DNA of 7,025 bases from positions 21,370 through 28,394 of the forward strand of contig NVVP01000023.1 in NCBI GenBank assembly GCA_002402245.1, written 5' to 3'. The position numbers and the translations under genes were made by a program. The notes beneath the pieces were generated by a model. The model had not been told where the DNA came from. It did not search any database and was given only the letters and a program-made list of their open reading frames with translations. The first letter of the stretch is position 1. The number at the start of each line of letters is the position of its first letter. This DNA comes from Gammaproteobacteria bacterium (lineage in GTDB: Bacteria; Pseudomonadota; Gammaproteobacteria; Nitrosococcales; Methylophagaceae). Shown piece after piece: positions 4,756 to 7,025 of the stretch.

Positions 4756-6156
4756 TTGAAGTATATTGGTCTATTACTCCTCTCACTCAACCTTCTCATC
4801 GCATGCGATGAAGCATTGCCACATCTAGAAGAAATTCATGAACGTGGTGAACTTCGTGTTTTAACTCGCTATGGACCGACAAGCTACTATGTAAAGGGTG
4901 AAGAGTTAGCGGGGTTTGAATATGAATTAGCACAAAAATTCGCTGAACATCTCAATGTTAAATTAAAAATAATTGTGCCGGATAATCTAGCCGATATTTT
5001 AAGCTTAATCGAACAAGGCAAAGCAGATGTTGCTGCTGCGGGCCTAACTATCACTCCAGTCCGACAAGATAAAATACGCTTTGGTCCAGTCTATCAAGAA
5101 GTCACTCAACAACTCGTTTATCGTCAAGGAACTAAGCGTCCTAAAGATATTACAGCCTTGAGTAACGGACAATTAGAAGTGGTTGCCAGTAGTAGTCATG
5201 TCGAACAATTATTGTCGCATCAACAAGAAGTACCAGAACTTAGCTGGACAGGTAATACTGAACTAGACAGTAGTGGTTTACTTGAACTGGTTCAATTAGA
5301 AATGATTGATTACACCGTCGCTGACTCTAATGAAATTGCCGCAAATCGACCTTTATTCCCTGAGCTTCAAGTTGCCTTTAATGTTTCAGAGCCGCAAGCA
5401 CTTGCATGGGCCATTCCCCTGTCAGAAGATAACTCTCTGTATGAGGAAATCGTTTTTTTCTTCAATGAAATGGATGAGTCTGGAGAATTAGATCTTTTAA
5501 TCGAAAAATATTACGGTCATATTCGCCGTTTCAATTATGTTGATACTCGCGCTATCCACAGAAAAATATTAACCCACCTTCCTCGTTACCAACGCCTCTT
5601 TGAGCAAGCAGGAATCGATAACAATATAGATTGGCGCTTATTGGCCGCGGTCTCCTATCAAGAATCGCATTGGGATCCAAAAGCAGTATCTAGTACCGGT
5701 GTTAAAGGTTTAATGATGCTTACCCTTGATACAGCTAAACAAATGAATATTGAAGATCGAGAAGATCCATTACAAAGTATCCCTGCCGGTGCGGCCTATT
5801 TAGCCTCAATACACAGACGCCTGCCAGAACAAATAGATCGAGAACAAGATAGATTGTGGATGGCGTTGGCATCCTATAATATTGGCTTGGGCCATTTAGA
5901 GGATGCGCGAGTATTAGCACAAAATGATGGTGCCAACCCTAATTTATGGTCAGATGTAAGGAAGTATTTACCTCTATTAACCAAAAAAAAATGGTACCAA
6001 TCGACACGTTACGGCTATGCTCGTGGCGGGGAAGCGGTGCGCTATATCGAAAATATTCGTCGTTACTATGACATTTTAGTACAATCACCCAGTACGATGG
6101 CTATTATAGAAGACAGTACTGAACCAGAAAAGCCGGATCTTCCTGCATCTTTATAA
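4756..6156 (+). CDS. mltF: Membrane-bound lytic murein transglycosylase F, predicted lipoprotein
   Basis: MltF cleaves the MurNAc-GlcNAc bond of peptidoglycan, leaving 1,6-anhydro ends. Numbering here is from the upstream ATG at 4744 (470 residues); the preferred TTG start gives 466. The signal peptide ends in the lipobox L18-I19-A20-C21, so the mature protein is predicted to be lipid-anchored at C21 and followed by D22-E23. A family-3 solute-binding-like domain spans about 33-260 (GELRVLTRYGPTSYYV at 35-50, GFEYELAQKFAEHL at 57-70, ADVAAAGLTITPVR at 94-107). The SLT domain spans about 290-445: DWRLLAAVSYQESHW (296-310) with catalytic E307, GVKGLMMLT (319-327), ASYNIGLGHL (376-385) and YARGGEAVRYIENIRRYY (425-442). 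Domain order and blocks match E. coli MltF, but the C-terminal tail is shorter. Starting at TTG gives a positively charged MKYIG n-region, better than the acidic MEIYLK. It is probably co-transcribed with the gene 27 bases downstream. Confidence 0.92.
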   Translation: MKYIGLLLLSLNLLIACDEALPHLEEIHERGELRVLTRYGPTSYYVKGEELAGFEYELAQKFAEHLNVKLKIIVPDNLADILSLIEQGKADVAAAGLTITPVRQDKIRFGPVYQEVTQQLVYRQGTKRPKDITALSNGQLEVVASSSHVEQLLSHQQEVPELSWTGNTELDSSGLLELVQLEMIDYTVADSNEIAANRPLFPELQVAFNVSEPQALAWAIPLSEDNSLYEEIVFFFNEMDESGELDLLIEKYYGHIRRFNYVDTRAIHRKILTHLPRYQRLFEQAGIDNNIDWRLLAAVSYQESHWDPKAVSSTGVKGLMMLTLDTAKQMNIEDREDPLQSIPAGAAYLASIHRRLPEQIDREQDRLWMALASYNIGLGHLEDARVLAQNDGANPNLWSDVRKYLPLLTKKKWYQSTRYGYARGGEAVRYIENIRRYYDILVQSPSTMAIIEDSTEPEKPDLPASL

Positions 6157-6170
6157 GACATATAAGCCCT

Positions 6171-6176
6171 AAAGGA
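6171..6176 (+). promoter_or_regulatory. Strong ribosome binding site for the final gene
   Basis: AAAGGA lies seven bases before the ATG at 6184, in the 27-base gap after mltF. It fixes the start of the downstream gene, and the lack of room for a promoter or terminator supports co-transcription with mltF. Confidence 0.7.
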
Positions 6177-6183
6177 CTTACGC

Positions 6184-7025
6184 ATGGCAACTGATATTTC
6201 CCAACAGCTTAAAGAATGGAAAGAAAAATACTATCAATCCATTACTGATCTCGAAAATCAGAAAACGTATGATGATCTATTGCAGCGAAGCTTAGGAAGG
6301 CTTGCCTTAGCCGCTCAAGGGCTTGATCCGGCATTAGATAGACAATTAAAATCTTTGCGTAGCGTATTACGGGGCAAGAGTGATCAGACTGAGATAGAAA
6401 ATATCCTAGGACATATGGGTAAAGCTATCACTAAAATGGAAAGCAGTAAAACAACCGAGAGTCAGCTTTCAAAAGGCGAAATTTTAGCTGAATTGCTTCG
6501 CTCATTAGACCTACCTAAAGCGTATAAAAAAGAAGCTAAATCATTAAGCAAGCAACTAAAGTCTGCCAATGATCAAGATACAGCCAACCTGTTACCTGAC
6601 CTATTATCCCTACTTAATGAAAGTTTAAACCCATCTGGTTCCGAGTCAGCCAAAAAATCTAAATTCAGCTTATTTGGCTTTGGCAAGCCAAAAGATAACG
6701 CTCCTCCTCTCGAGGATGAAGCATCTGAAACACTTCAAGCTGAAGATGAAATAAAAGACTCAGGCCAGCAAGTACATTTAGTCTTAATGAAATTGCTAGA
6801 GCATTTATCTCTGCCAACAGATTTAAGTAAAAAAGCGACTAAAATTCGCCACCGTATAGAATCAGGCATTGATGATGATGAACTGCACCAAGTCATTAGT
6901 GATATTGCTGATATTGTCAGTGCATTAGGTACTCAAGCCGTCGCAGAAAAACAAGAATATCAAGAGTTCTTAAAGACATTAACTACCCGTCTTAATGAAC
7001 TTGAACAACATATTAGCCAAACCAG
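6184..7025 (+). CDS. Probable diguanylate cyclase, N-terminal regulatory region (partial)
   Basis: An open frame of 280 codons runs from the ATG at 6184 out of the window. It has no signal peptide or membrane segment and looks cytoplasmic, charged and mostly helical. The opening WKEKYYQSITDLENQ (12-26) and the LGRLALAAQGLDPALDRQLK stretch (37-56), and later EYQEFLKTLTTRLNELEQHI (258-277, likely the start of a coiled coil), resemble what I remember of the N-terminal coiled-coil regulatory region in GGDEF proteins of the DgcP type. On that basis I infer a GGDEF domain beyond the window; none is visible, so enzymatic function is unproven. Three degenerate helical repeats occupy roughly 32-82, 100-148 and 199-248. 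The second and third are separated by an acidic linker preceded by a basic-hydrophobic KKSKFSLFGFGK (157-168). The start has a strong AAAGGA site. Position 27 bases after mltF suggests a shared transcript. Alternatively it could be another helical signalling protein. Confidence 0.6.
   Translation, partial: MATDISQQLKEWKEKYYQSITDLENQKTYDDLLQRSLGRLALAAQGLDPALDRQLKSLRSVLRGKSDQTEIENILGHMGKAITKMESSKTTESQLSKGEILAELLRSLDLPKAYKKEAKSLSKQLKSANDQDTANLLPDLLSLLNESLNPSGSESAKKSKFSLFGFGKPKDNAPPLEDEASETLQAEDEIKDSGQQVHLVLMKLLEHLSLPTDLSKKATKIRHRIESGIDDDELHQVISDIADIVSALGTQAVAEKQEYQEFLKTLTTRLNELEQHISQT
6277..6927 (+). repeat. Threefold degenerate protein repeat in the putative diguanylate cyclase
   Basis: Residues about 32-82, 100-148 and 199-248 share a pattern of paired leucines, a short turn, a basic helix and a final leucine-rich helix. 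The best pair is LLRSLDLPKAYKKEAKSL (104-121) and LLEHLSLPTDLSKKATKI (204-221), with LL..L.LP, then K..A aligned, followed by S plus an acidic turn. The first copy (LGRLALAAQGLDPALDRQLKS, from 37) is more divergent. The similarity is at protein level only; the DNA is not obviously repeated. Confidence 0.55.

Overview
The window is an ordinary-looking chromosomal stretch from a gammaproteobacterium. The evidence is the close agreement, recalled by eye, of Dld, L13, S9, WaaA, TadA and MltF with their E. coli counterparts, together with genes for a Gram-negative envelope (Kdo transferase, lytic transglycosylase). The DNA is moderately AT-rich. I cannot name the genus; a marine or host-associated lineage outside the Enterobacterales is a guess. 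There are no mobile elements, CRISPR arrays, tRNA or rRNA genes.

Layout. The 5' end of dld (quinone-dependent D-lactate dehydrogenase) runs leftward out of the window from 732. A 232-bp divergent intergenic region separates it from uppP (965-1762), the undecaprenyl pyrophosphate phosphatase. A strong promoter containing a dyad symmetry drives the ribosomal protein operon rplM-rpsI (1855-2690), which ends in a small hairpin followed by a clear intrinsic terminator (2737-2768). Next come waaA (TTG start, 2900-4177) and tadA (4167-4616), which overlap by 11 bases. After a 139-bp gap comes mltF (4756-6156), and 27 bases later the 5' part of a long gene (6184 to the window end). That part resembles the N-terminal regulatory region of DgcP-type diguanylate cyclases.

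How the genes fit together. Apart from rplM-rpsI, tadA and dld, the theme is the cell envelope. UppP recycles the lipid carrier for peptidoglycan and surface polysaccharides. WaaA adds Kdo to lipid A. MltF is a murein lytic transglycosylase with a solute-binding-like domain, predicted here to be a lipoprotein. The last gene is probably a c-di-GMP enzyme co-transcribed with mltF. TadA modifies tRNA-Arg(ACG), and L13 and S9 are ribosomal proteins.

I found no clearly new system. The points most worth a second look are: a PurR-like but one-base-short dyad between the -35 and -10 of the rplM promoter; the odd waaA start (TTG, no Shine-Dalgarno, promoter touching the start codon, overlapping four-codon ORF); an Asp+2/Glu+3 lipobox on MltF; and a threefold degenerate helical repeat in the putative diguanylate cyclase N-terminus.
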